A DNA stretch of 64,000 bases from Coix lacryma-jobi var. lacryma-jobi. Lineage: Eukaryota; Streptophyta; Magnoliopsida; Poales; Poaceae. The stretch is from positions 97,572,848 to 97,636,847 of the forward strand of contig CM019826.1 in assembly GCA_009763385.1 (NCBI GenBank), in the 5' to 3' direction. A program made the translations under genes and the position numbers. Of this stretch, positions 46,222-57,436 are shown piece by piece (position 1 is the stretch's first letter; the number at the start of each line of letters is the position of its first letter). The notes under the pieces were generated by a model that was not told the origin of the DNA, did no database searches, and was given only the letters and a program-made list of their open reading frames with translations.

Positions 46222-46312
46222 TCCCCGACAACGGTGCCAGAAATGCTTGTTGGCATTTCTTAGCGCAACCACCAGAGGATAGGTTTAAGGTCCATCCTCG
46301 GCGATCACGCCA
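46222..46312 (-). promoter_or_regulatory. Primer-binding site and decayed second copy beside LTR G
   Basis: A tRNA-Asp complement with two changes lies at 46222-46239, outside the LTR end at 46248. A strongly decayed second copy (46295-46312, followed by AGAAATACTTAC) lies inside the LTR, 73 bp away. Same arrangement as in elements C and E. Confidence 0.65.
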
Positions 46313-47931
46313 GAAATACTTACTGACTGTGAACACAAGGTTGATATGTGCCCTTGTGGTTCCTTTCCTGAGTGATGAGCGATCGGTCAACAGGCTCACC
46401 AGAAGGGTGAGTGGCAACATGTGTCTCTTGGCTGTTGTTGACACCTAAAGTGGCAAACGGGTAAACAGCAAGCGTACGATTGTCAAGGTAGCCTTCACCA
46501 GGAGTATTCCAGGTATCGTATTTTCCACATGGAACGTGAAGTGGTCTTAACAAAGAACTAAGCTCGTCCTATGATGACACAAGGGTATAGGATAGATTGG
46601 GTAGAGAGGATCTCTATGGTTATGAAACTAGATAGGTAAGGTAGATACAAAGGTTGTTCACTTCGGGTCACTAAGCCTTTTAGCAACAGAAAGGGATGAC
46701 AAGGGTGCTAAACCACCTAGCAAAAGAAGACCTACGTTTTAATAACTTGGCCAAACATGGTGGAATCAAAGGCTAGATAGGGCTGTCACCACCTACTAGC
46801 TACCACAAATAAACCGTTGAACAAGCCACAGACACAGGTAAGCGTATAATCTAGACACCACGTCTACACTATATCTTACTACTCTAATCCGAATTCCGAT
46901 GATATTGACTAGAGTACTGGGTTAAGGGCGGTGAACTAATGAACAACAAAAGTAAATACTTTACTTTAACTAAGGATCAAAAACCATAAAAGAATCGCGA
47001 ATGCTTACTTACAAAGAAGGCTGCATCCGCTGAGGCACAGCTTGGAGGAGACTCCCGACAGGCCCGGGACTTCCTCCGCACTCTCCTCACTCTCTCCCTA
47101 TGATTGGTAGTACTACAACTAGAGAGTAGTTTCTCCTTGGTGTGTATTGAATGAGAGGGGTGAGGGGGTATTTATAGTCCTAGGGGATGAATGAGAGCCA
47201 CTCAATGTGCCATGTCAGCGATCCGTGTGACGTTGCTTCTCCTTCCTTGGATGATACCCGCCATAGATGGGATGGCCAAGATCACTTGGATGCATACCTT
47301 CATGCACCAACGTAGGTGGGTCAAATTGGACTCATTTAGCCACCAAGGGGGGGGGTCGGCCGACTCGTCAATGACTGGTGGGGCCACCCCCCAATTGTGG
47401 GACCTCTTTCTTGCATGTGTAGGAGTAGATTGGTGCAGAAGAAAGGGTCAGGAGGTGGTCAGGCGACCCCCCATGATGGTTAGGACCTTCCCCTTGCTTA
47501 TGGGCCCTCTACACCTCCTCTAGTGTGGGTATGAAGTGGTGGGACCAATTAGTCACGGTGGTGTTTCACTTTGTGGGCCATTCAATCCGCGTGCCTTGAT
47601 TCTGAGCCGTCTAGAGGAAACACACTTTGATCTGGTGGTTTGTGTTACTTGGGATTGTGTTGTGAGGATCATGGAGGCTTGTCATCATGAGTAGGACCAA
47701 ATTGGGGTCATGGGGGGTCGGGCGACCCCCCTTTGGGTCGGCCGACCCTAGGGTGTACCTCCATTGCTCCCACTTTCTTCAATATTTCACCAGAACGCTT
47801 CAAAAGTCCACGTACATGTGGAACCAAGTTATTTGTATAAAATAAGGTCATGTTAAACTCATTTCCTTTCAAAGGTGACACTTTGTTGACGGGTTTGGCC
47901 ATGCAAAACTATGACGAAAATACTATCAACA
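46248..47931 (-). repeat. LTR G of a Tat/Athila-like element
   Basis: 1684 bp, plus-strand ends TGTTGGCATT and ACTATCAACA. TATA box at about 47168-47176 (minus ACTATAAATACC). On its left are a primer site and gag start; on its right is a polypurine tract (minus GTGTGGGGGGTCT, 47932-47945). It thus has the internal 5' end of one element on one side and the internal 3' end of one on the other. Confidence 0.75.
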
Positions 47932-48436
47932 AGACCCCCCACACTTAGCTCTTTGCTCGTCCTCGAGTAAAGATTAGGATTAAAGTAAGCATGAGCATAA
48001 CATCTTAAGATATTCAACAAGCATAAAAGTCATTCCAAAACATTCCTTAAGAATGTGGGGTATGTGGTGTTAGCTAACATATATTCTTGAGTAGTTCAAA
48101 ACTGGAACAGTTCTTGAAGCAAAGTCATCTTACCGTTTTCACATCTTAGTAACTTGGAGTTTTTTTACAATAAAAAGCATAGGTCACTTATACTCCTCGT
48201 ATGGTACTCTTAGAACGCTCAAAGGTGTATGATTCCTTACCAAGGCATTGCAAGAATTGCCTTCTTTTGTTTCATCCTACTTCTAAAAAGCTTATTTGTG
48301 AGAACATATATGATGAATGATTGACATTTGTGAGGAAGGTTTGAGACTTTTCCCGGTTGAGTCTATATCTAGCTATGCGCTTAATGCTTATGGCTAACCG
48401 GTGGCATTGAGTTGAGGTGTTTCTGAGTTGGTGTGC
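47932..48436 (-). other. 3' non-coding internal region upstream of LTR G
   Basis: Resembles the pre-LTR region of element E at 30547-31000 (both have TTGCTCGTCCTCGAG on plus shortly after the tract). No frame. The sequence changes to an Opie LTR fragment near 48437. Confidence 0.6.
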
Positions 48437-48701
48437 GTGTGCAACATGTGTCTCTTGGCTGTGTTGATGTGCAGGTGTTGAGCTCGGATACAGTGGTCGA
48501 TGGCGAGGTGAAGGTCTAGTAGAGACGTGTCGTGCCGACGTACCGGTAGCGGTGAAGGATGGGCGTGCCATGCGGCGGACGTGCCATGCCGATGAACCCA
48601 GAGCGGTGAAGGGCGGATGTGAGGCTTGAACTGATGGACCATGAGGTCGGAGGACCAGCTGTGGTAGCTGGCACATGGCATTGGCGAGCAAAAGCACATG
48701 G
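48437..48701 (+). repeat. Fragment of an Opie-type LTR
   Basis: Text such as CGGATACAGTGGTCGATGGC and GTGAAGGGCGGATGTGAGGC matches the solo LTR at about 32790-32930 with many changes. Part of it is locally duplicated (the GTGCCATGC words at about 48569 and 48589). Ends and remaining LTR are missing. Confidence 0.65.
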
Positions 48702-49634
48702 TGTTGACACCAGATTTTCGCATGCACAAGCTTATGACAGGTGGGCCCAATCGACAGTGAAAAGGGGATTTGGCGAGCGACCAAGTGGATGGTTGGCCTT
48801 CAGAGTCTTCGGCAAACGTCTATGCGGTCGGCTATTTTACAAGGCGATGACTCCATTCGACAACATGAATATGGCAGTTAAAAGCCGACCTGCACGGAAG
48901 ACACGTGGCGATAAAGGACGCCGAAGAGAATAGGAATAGGATTTGTATCTTTCCAAATTTCATTGTATAAGTCGTAATCGTCTAGGACTCGTGTTTCGTC
49001 CAAGGTATAAATATAAGCCCTTGACCATTGTAAAATTGTTCACAACCATACCAATACAAATCGGCCCCGTGCCACCTTCGAGTCCTTAGTCATGTCGTCG
49101 AGTTCTTCGAGAGGAATCATCGATCCGTCGACCTCCGTAAGTACCGGCAACCTTGCTATCATGTCTAGTATCATGCGGTGGATTTAGATATGATGCATGT
49201 AGTCTCGTATGTTAAGCTTAGTATCGTGCGGCGGATTTAAGCCTATGACGAGAAGTTTTTGCTTATGCCTTGTATCATGCGGCGGATTAAGTCACGAGTA
49301 AAAATAGTTATCGGCTCTATTAGATTTGGCAGATCCAATAGATTCATTAAGTTATCATGTGTTATATGTTTTATTTATTTAATTCTTGTAACACTCTTTT
49401 GCCCAATCTAGATTGATCTTTGTTCGGCCTTGTCGCACGAGTTTGCTTGTGCTCTCTTTTAATCATAAGATCATGATGGCCGAATCAACTTTCAATCTAG
49501 ATTGTCACATGTTGTGGGTTCATGCATGTCAATCATGGTTAGGCTTTGATGAAACTAGGTGTCGTGCGACAGATGGAGGTTCTAGATTAGTTTAATCGTG
49601 CTTGCTTGTTTGTTCCTTCTTCATGGACCCCAAT
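48702..49634 (+). repeat. LTR-like sequence F
   Basis: Begins TGTTGACACCAGATTTTCGC, a common start of grass Tat-type LTRs (from memory). A TATA box (GTATAAATAT) is at 49005-49014. A word ATCATGCGGCGGATT or close occurs three times at about 49168, 49230 and 49285. Its right end is hidden by the insertion of element C at 49635. No internal region was recognised. Confidence 0.5.
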
Positions 49635-51023
49635 TGTTGACACTTACTAACGTCGCTACCAAGAGTAGAGATAAACTCTATACCCGGCAACGGCGCCAGA
49701 AATGCTTGTTGGTATAAATTAATGCACACTCTACTTTATCCGCAAGCGCACAGATAAAATCTACCGATGTAGCACTTCACCGGAGTAACCCAGTTTTAAT
49801 ATCGAACCCAAAGGAATGGATAGTGTTAAGTCTTAAAGTCTAACCCCTGAGTAGGTAACAAGGACGGAGAATCTAGAAGTATAGAGGGGATCACTAAGGT
49901 TGTCTAAATCCAATTTAAGAGTGATATGTTTATATTATTCTTAGTGGGGAAGTTGCCATAAAAGGTCACAAACAGAGTATGAATCTTTTATGCAAATGTA
50001 TAATCCTACCGAGCCTACACACGGGTAAGTGGACTATAGAAGAATCAACAAGGCTATAAGAGTCACCCTTGCGAACAACCACTACTATCGGCGTTATAGG
50101 AGGCATATATGAGCTATCAAGTCTAAGCACCACACTTACACTATCCAACTACTCTAACTCTAGAATGACTAGAATTAAAGTACTCAAAAGAGAGTCATAA
50201 ATCTTTAAGAATAATAAGAACAATAGATCAAACTTAAATATAGACGTTGATTACCAAAACAATCGCTGAAGTTGATGATGAACTTGAATCCACAGGTACA
50301 AGATGAAGAAGTGGATCCGACAGGCCGGAGCTCCTTCTTGATCTCTCCCTCTCTCTCTCTCTTCTAGTTCTAATATAAGACTAGGTTCTAAACCCAAACT
50401 AGAGGGGTAACTAGTCTTCTACTTGATAGCTGGCCCTTGATTACAACTAGATGAACTAGATCTAATTCTAGATGAACTAGAAGAGATTCATCTAGAGGGA
50501 CCTCTACTTCTAATTGAAACCCTAGTTTCCGATGTGGAGATGAATAATGAAGATGGAGATGCTTGGAGAGGGGGGTCTGGGGCTGCTTATATAGCCCTGA
50601 GGGATCAACCGCGGCCGTTAGATCAAACTGACTTAAGGTACGGCTGAGATGAGTCCTAGGGTTCGGTGGAGGAAGCTTGCAGAAGACGGAAGCCAGCGGG
50701 CCCGGGGGGGACCGACCGGTGGGTCCAGGGGACCGGTCGGTCCCACCTGGAGGTGGACCGTGGTGCCCTTTCTCGTGGTGTGTCTATGTGTTCTCTGGAG
50801 TCTTCTAGAAGTATCCCAATGTGGCGGTTGCATTATCTCCCGACGGTTTCCTTCTATGGAAAGCTATCGGCGCCGATTTCCTGGTTTAGTCGCTGCAGAA
50901 TCATAACTCACCAAAACTCGTGGAATATTGTCAGTTGAAACCCTAAACCTTTGTTGGTGATCAAATTCTTGCCCTTTTCATATTTATTTGTCCCTTAATT
51001 TTGATAGATAACCTGTGTCAACA
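49635..51023 (-). repeat. 3' LTR of element C
   Basis: 1389 bp, plus-strand ends TGTTGACAC and GTGTCAACA. The part 49707-51023 matches the LTR of element B. The extra 72 bp (49635-49706) includes a primer-site copy (49681-49698). TATA box on minus at about 50586-50593. The bases before it are CCAAT, but the partner duplication is not available. Confidence 0.85.
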
Positions 51024-54000
51024 ATTCCCCCAAGCTTACCTTTTGCTAGTCCCTTAGCAAAACCAAAACTTAACAATGGATCAGGAGTTGGTACTATATC
51101 TTCACTTCCAACAAGTATACCTGCTGTTAAACAAAAGTTCTCCGAAACATATCATGTTATTCTTGATGGGGCTTATTACTTTTACCTTAGATCTTGAGTA
51201 ATTGAGAGATTGAACGATCAAATCAAGCACTATGTCTCTAGTTCTTTCACTTCACCTTTATCCCAGAGTTTTAATTAATTTTCAAAAGCTTTAATACATG
51301 TGTTGTCAAATTAAACAATGGATCCAAAGAGAAAGTCAACCAACCATTGAATCAAGAAGTGCATGTGTATGGAAAATGGAGTCGAATGCTCTTTTGAATA
51401 TATACACTCTCTTCTGTTTATCAGAGACATATGGCTATTAGGCTAATTCTAATGTCGGGCACGTGTCCATTTTTTCTGACATTTTTTTCTTCTTTTTTTT
51501 CTTTTGGAGGTTCCGGACACTTGTCCCTTTTTATTTCCTCGGGATCTATCTTTTTGAGGTTTCAGACACTTGTCCCTTTTTATTTCCTCAGATCTTTCTT
51601 TTTTTTCTTTTCTCTCTTTTTTTTTAATAGCCATATGCTTCCAACAAACTTCTGAGAGGGTAGCAACAGATAATTATGAGCATTTATGCAGAAGATGGAT
51701 GAAATGTGTAAGTGATCTCAATTCAATGGCAAGATAACATCTCACAGGGTCACAAAGCTTAATTTAACTCAATGCAATTATTAGTCATATTCATATTTAT
51801 AAATCTCCGGAACTTTAGTGTTGTTTAGAACAAGATAATAGCAGCTCAGATCATCACATGTCATATCCCAATTACCTAGACCTTAGATTAAGTATTTGCC
51901 ATCCATGTATTTAATTTTATTTTAAGGCATCATTATTAATTAGGAGAACTCATGCTTTGAAGGCTAGGTACTTGAAAGAAATTAGATAGAGCAACTATTC
52001 ATCATTTCCATGCAAAAGATTAGAGAGAGGGTTCTTCTTTAGTTATCAACTTCTTAAAACAAACTAGACACACTATTTTATTTATTTAGTCTAACACACT
52101 TTAAGATATAATATAAAAGCCAATAATAATAGTAGTAGTAATAATAATAAAGACATACCTGAATCGCGAAGATAACGGGGGTGCGTCTCCCCCAAGCTGT
52201 TTCCCTTAATAGTGTTGAGCCTTCATGTGCTCACATATTTTTTTTGTTCTTTTCTTTTTAAGGGTGAGCCTTCATGTGCTCACATTTTTTTGGTATTTTG
52301 AATCTGTTTATAGAATGAAAAACTTAAGAGGATAAGGATACTTACGGGGATACATGGGGGTGCCTTCCCCCAAGTTGAATGTTGACGTAGTCGTTCGATC
52401 TTGCAATGTAGCAGACTGGCAGTGGATATGTCCTTCCTCTATCAGAGCTTTGATTGATGTTGATGTTTGTTGAGACAGTGCTCCAACAGTAGATGGAGCA
52501 TTCTCCTCTATCAGAGCTTTGATTGATGTTGATGTTTGTTGAGACAGTGCTCCAACAGTAGATGGAGCATTCATTTGCTTGTCAGCTTTTCTTGGCCTTT
52601 CAAATCCTGTGAAACTCAAATAGACAACAAAACTTGTGGAACAGATTAAGCATTAATGGTTAGCCACTCAAGCCTTAGTTGTCTAGAATTTCAGTAAGAT
52701 CTCTTTCTCAAAATTTTTGTATTTTAATATTTTTATGATGCAAGAGAAAATGCACAAGATGAATGCATGCATATTTATTTTTATTATTATTTATTTTTAT
52801 GCCACCACGGTGAACATTCCTGTGGGTTTTTACACGCCATAGAATTATTCACATGGGGCTTTATGATGCCGTGAAATATTTTTATTTTGTTTTCTTAATG
52901 TAATAAAGAAATTAAAATGTGTTGTGAATTAAATATGATGATACAAGAAATGGTTATGGATTAAATATGAGAAATATGCAGCAAAGTAAATATAAAGATA
53001 ACTACCGATTTTTACCTTTTGGTGAAGGTTCAGATATTTAGGTCCAACGAACCGGACCTTCCCTTAGTTCAGACCTCCCAAGGTATGTCAGACGTTTGGA
53101 AAGTTGTTATTGATTGTACCTCTTAGGTGCAGACATTTTCTCTCATACTTTCTTGGTCTGAGTCTTCACTACCTGTGGTTCACTGTCTTGAGGTTTCTCT
53201 CCTTTCTTTTCTGGGACAGTGTCGATAACTTCTTCTTCATGATTGGCCTCTCTATTCTTGATAGTTTGTCTTCTTTGGCTTTGAGAGCGGCATATTTCAC
53301 TTCTATTCTTCTTAGGTGCTTCATTGGGCATGTAGCTGATGAAGTTGTATCGTGCCTTTTCTCCAAGAAAGTGAAAAATGAATTTCCTCTTGTAGATGAT
53401 TGTACTTATAGCGTAGAGGAATGGTTTTCTTAGGGTAAGGTGGACATCATCATCTTCTCATGTCGAGGATCAAGAAGTCAGTGGGGACTTCATGACCTCT
53501 AATTCTGACTACAACATCTTCCATCATTCCTTCTTGTTTATGCCTCTTGATATGGTGTCACTCATGTTATTTGTTCGTCCAGCAGTTTGAAGTGAAGCGT
53601 TAATTGTGGACGTTGGCTGCAACTTGCTCAGTTCTTGTAGATCTAGGACCTTCACTCTGTATAATTTGGGAGTGACAAACTTCTTCATGTTTTGCTCAAG
53701 AGTGTGTCCTATTCATAAAGACAAGGTAGAGATCAAGTGCATGGGCTCTGTTGGTGGAAAAACACCAACAGAACCAAAAGTTTTGTTTATTCTCCTCTAA
53801 CCTTAGGCACATTGCACAAGACAAACTTGTTGTTTATGTGTTCTATTCAACATGAGTGATAGGATCAGAGGATGAGCTTGAAAGTAGCATCTTAAAATAT
53901 TTAACAGATCAAACTACTTAACCCAAGGAAGAATAATCTATACATAAAGTGTGGATCTTTTCATGATTGAAATATATCATTTTCCAAAGGTTTGATGCAC

Positions 54001-56545
54001 AACATTTTAGCTCATTTAGTTAAGACGGTGAGTTTTAAGAGAGTAAAGCTATGAACAAGGATCAAAGGACTGAACATGTTGAGTTGATTAGGTAGGATCA
54101 AGCGGGGTGCAACTTAAACATGTTTAGTTCTTTATTTATGTTCATACTAGAATCAAGAAGAAGCTTTTACAGTGATGGTTACTTACCTTGAAATGTTACA
54201 TTTTCATTGGAGAGTGATCTGCGAACCACCTTGAGGAAGCTTCTCTTGTCTAGCTGGTTGTTGTTCATGAATGACTTGTCTTCTCTTGTTTGTCTCACAA
54301 TATGCTTGAGAGGAGGAAGATCACAGTGGAATCATCTTTAGAGGTATTGACCTTCCTTCTCTTGTGTCGACTTATCAGTGAAGGCGCATTGTTCCTCGAG
54401 TATGCTGACTTGGATCCTCTCTCTTTCTTGTATTAATTCTGTACTATGAGGATGTAGGGACAGTTCCGCATTCTTCTCTTGTCAACCTTTCTTATTTTCC
54501 CTTTAATCATTGGGTTGGCAAGAGACTTGAATTTAGAACTGTTACTCGAGTGCCTCCATGAGAGTCTTTTGTCTTGTAATGTCACAACTGAGACTTGTCC
54601 TTTCAACAGTGTCTAGATGATGGAGATCTTATCGACTGTTCTTCTTGATTTGTTGGCTCATGTACTATCTCTCCATCTTCTAACTCTTGTGGTGCAGTGA
54701 CTTCATCCTTCATGATGCCCTCCTCAATTCTTGGTAGTTGGTTCTCCCTTCTATGTCTTTTCTTGGTTCTCTTTGGCTGCTCATAAGGTGTAGCGAAAGA
54801 TCCAAAAGTTGACTTCTCCAGGTTCGATAAAGATGATAACATTGATGGTGTTCAAGAACGATCTTCTAAGAATGAGTGATGGATCATATTCTTCTTCTCG
54901 ACTGGGACAACATCTAGTGGTTTGTACTGATCAAAGTGATAGGTAGGAGATCAATATGTCTTGAAGCTGGATTTCTCCTTCCCCCCTTTGATTGTGAAAC
55001 ACATGTAGACAACGGAATTATCTCTCCCAGGATGGCTTGTGATGTAGATGGACTTCCAACAACATGTTCATGTGTTTGACTTGTAGATCTTGCTATTGTT
55101 GTAATGGTACCATCTTGTCTCCCAAGCTAGCTCTTGATTAGAAAAGAGGATAACTTCCACTTCTTGTCTTGATGTCTTGGGCAATGATGGTTGCAGGCGT
55201 AAGTTGTCTCATATGAGGTAAGTTGCATCCTGTTTGTCATCAGTGCCCAAGCAAGACTCAAAGCTAGGCTAGCACCTTTTGTGATATGAGAGTAGGATTG
55301 TGTGTCTATGGTTTGAGTTTTGGATCTTCAATGTTCAGACCAAACCATGGATGAACAAAATCTCTCTCCTGCATAATGTTAGTGGACATATACCTGAAGG
55401 ATTACAAGAATTTGAAGCATGGGTTATTATCCACAACTTATGTATTTTGCATCTATGCTAATAAAAAGATAATTTTAGGATTGTTTTAGCATAGGCTAGT
55501 ATTTTATGTGTTGGCCGCACTTTAACATGATCCAAGGCAAAAGATAACTTGCAGTAGAAGACAAAATAAATAAACTTTGATACTCACAGTTCTTTCATCC
55601 ATGATGAATGAGCTGAGTCTTCACTGTGCAAGAGTTGTTTGAAGTTCATTGTACGCCTTGCATCATCTCTAGTGTGAGTTCATCTCCGGACTTTTCCCAA
55701 ATTGATAATGAAAGTTTTCCTGCAGGGGTTAGTCCAACAAAATATCCAATATCTACTATAGCATACTATCAGCTCAAAAATCATCCTAGACACCACGTCT
55801 AATTTGATCTAGGAAGGCATTTTAACCTAAGCACCATACTTAATTTAATAGCCTTTATAGGTAAATTCAGCACACCTTTTAGCTCAAGAATCAAACCAGA
55901 CACCATGTCTGACTTTAATTCATGAAAACAGTTAAACTAAGCTCCATGCTTAATTTAAAAGGTGTATGATAATACTTCAAAACCAAAGAATATACTATAG
56001 CAAATAAAGATAACATGAAAGCATTGTAGAGATTTATTCAGATGGTGATGAAAGAGTATGATTAGTATATGAGCATATCCTAAAGGTAGGGACAACCAAC
56101 ATAGCAACATGGCAAGAAATATTCTTAGAAAGTCTATTCCCCAAGCTTGGATTTTGCACAAATCAAGATTGGATGAATGTAATTCAATGTTGCATGATGA
56201 TTGGTGGGACATACCTTGTGCTTGTTGTTCCTTCATTCTTTTCTGCTCCAGACCTGGGAAGGTTAGTGACAAAATACCCAAAGAAATATTTTCATAATTA
56301 TATTTCTATGCTCATTACAAGGACAGTGCAGCAGAAAGGTAGGCATAGCTCATAACCAGGTATTATGATGGGGTATAAGGATTCTACTGGTTATAGCTTG
56401 CTCATGGGGTAGTGATAGATAAGAGTGGAATTCAAAAACAACATTCATAAGAATGAAAACAAAAATAATGAAAAGACTGGGACAAAAAAGGAAAAGATAA
56501 AAGTATAATAGAAGGTTAAACTTAAGACTTAAGATGATCTACCAT
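51024..56545 (-). other. Internal region of element C
   Basis: No gene. It aligns by eye with elements B and A through its length. It carries tract-like motifs at about 52183 and 52369, the doubled 57-bp unit (51503-51596), and the inverted protease relics. The longest antisense frame (53104-53433) is a shadow of the second protease relic. Confidence 0.65.
52308..52619 (-). other. Small conserved frame with a doubled 23-residue unit in element C
   Basis: A 103-codon frame reads FERPRKADKQMNAPSTVGAL, and the unit NAPSTVGALSQQTSTSIKAL plus three residues is present twice in tandem (69 bp each, about 52434-52571). The single-copy version is recognisable in A (about 2700-2880) and B (about 16550-16735), including the ending before the tract-like motif. 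Its reading frame is broken in B. It may be a coding relic. No family recognised. Confidence 0.4.
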
Positions 56546-56635
56546 TCCCCGGCAACGGCGCCAGAAATGCTTGTTGACACTTACTAACGTCGCTACCAAG
56601 AGTAGAGATAAACTCTATCCCCGGCAATGGCGCCA
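56546..56635 (-). promoter_or_regulatory. Two tandem tRNA-Asp primer-binding sites of element C
   Basis: A perfect site at 56546-56563 lies outside the LTR end (56572). A second site with one change lies at 56618-56635, inside the LTR, 9 bases from the old LTR end (56644) that corresponds to the LTR end of element B. Confidence 0.85.
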
Positions 56636-57434
56636 GAAATGCTTGTTGGTATAAATTAACGCACACTCTACTTTATCCGCAAGCGCACAGATAAAATCTA
56701 CCGATGTAGCACTTCACCGGAGTAACCCAGTTTTAATATCGAACCCAAAGGAACGGATAGTGTTAAGTCTTAAAGTCTAACCCCTGAGTAGCTAACAAGG
56801 ACGGAGAATCTAGAAGTATAGAGGGGATCACTAAGGTTGTCTAAATCCAATTTAAGAGTGATATGTTTATATTATTCTTAGTGGGGAAGTTGCCATAAAA
56901 GGTCACAAACAGAGTATGAATCTTTTATGCAAATGTATAATCCTACCGAGCCTACACATGGGTAAGTGGACTATAGAAGAATCAACAAGGCTATAAGAGT
57001 CACCCTTGCAAACAACCACTACTACCGGCGTTATAGGAGGCATATATGAGCTATCAAGTCTAAGCACCACGCTTACACTATCCAACTACTCTAACTCTAG
57101 AATGACTAGAATTAAAGTACTCAAAAGAGAGTCATAAATCTTTAAGAATAATAAGAACAATAGCTCAAACTTAAATATAGACGTTGATTACCAAAACAAT
57201 CGCTGATAGTTGATGATGAAACTTGAATCCACAGGTACAAGATTGTACATCTTCTTGATTCTTTCTTTTTTTTTTTTGATGTTTTAGAGTGTTTTTGATA
57301 TGTTTTTGTAGGGTTTTTTGGACCTAGATAGAGCGGTTCATTGAGGGTCCTCTCTCTTTCCCATCGGAGTAATAAAGCTAGGTTCTCTTTTAAGCCTCTA
57401 GCGGGTAGATTCCCTTATACTCGATAGCTGGTTT
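56572..57434 (-). repeat. Truncated 5' LTR of element C
   Basis: Near-identical to the 3' LTR from 56572 to about 57240. From 57245 to 57434 the match becomes patchy (shared words CTAGGTTCT and GATAGCTGG) with a long T run, then it stops and satellite begins. The U3 part, about 600 bp, is absent. Confidence 0.75.
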
Positions 57435-57436
57435 TG

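Larger units (their letters stand above)
49635..57434 (-). mobile_element. Non-coding Tat/Athila-like element C, right end lost in satellite
   Basis: Reverse-strand relative of elements A and B. It has a 3' LTR at 49635-51023, polypurine tract (51024-51038), 5.5 kb internal region and primer site (56546-56563). The 5' LTR starts at 56572 and keeps only about 0.86 kb before the satellite array at 57437. No gag or polymerase genes. Protease relics occur in reverse at about 53170-53520 and 54840-54900. Its LTR is about 80 bp longer than that of element B because it includes a former primer site. Confidence 0.85.

Noticed and set aside
53104..53433. 109-codon frame on the plus strand, with a like frame at 15799-16092 on minus
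   Set aside because: Both are antisense to their element and overlap the protease relic, which is the sense-strand explanation.
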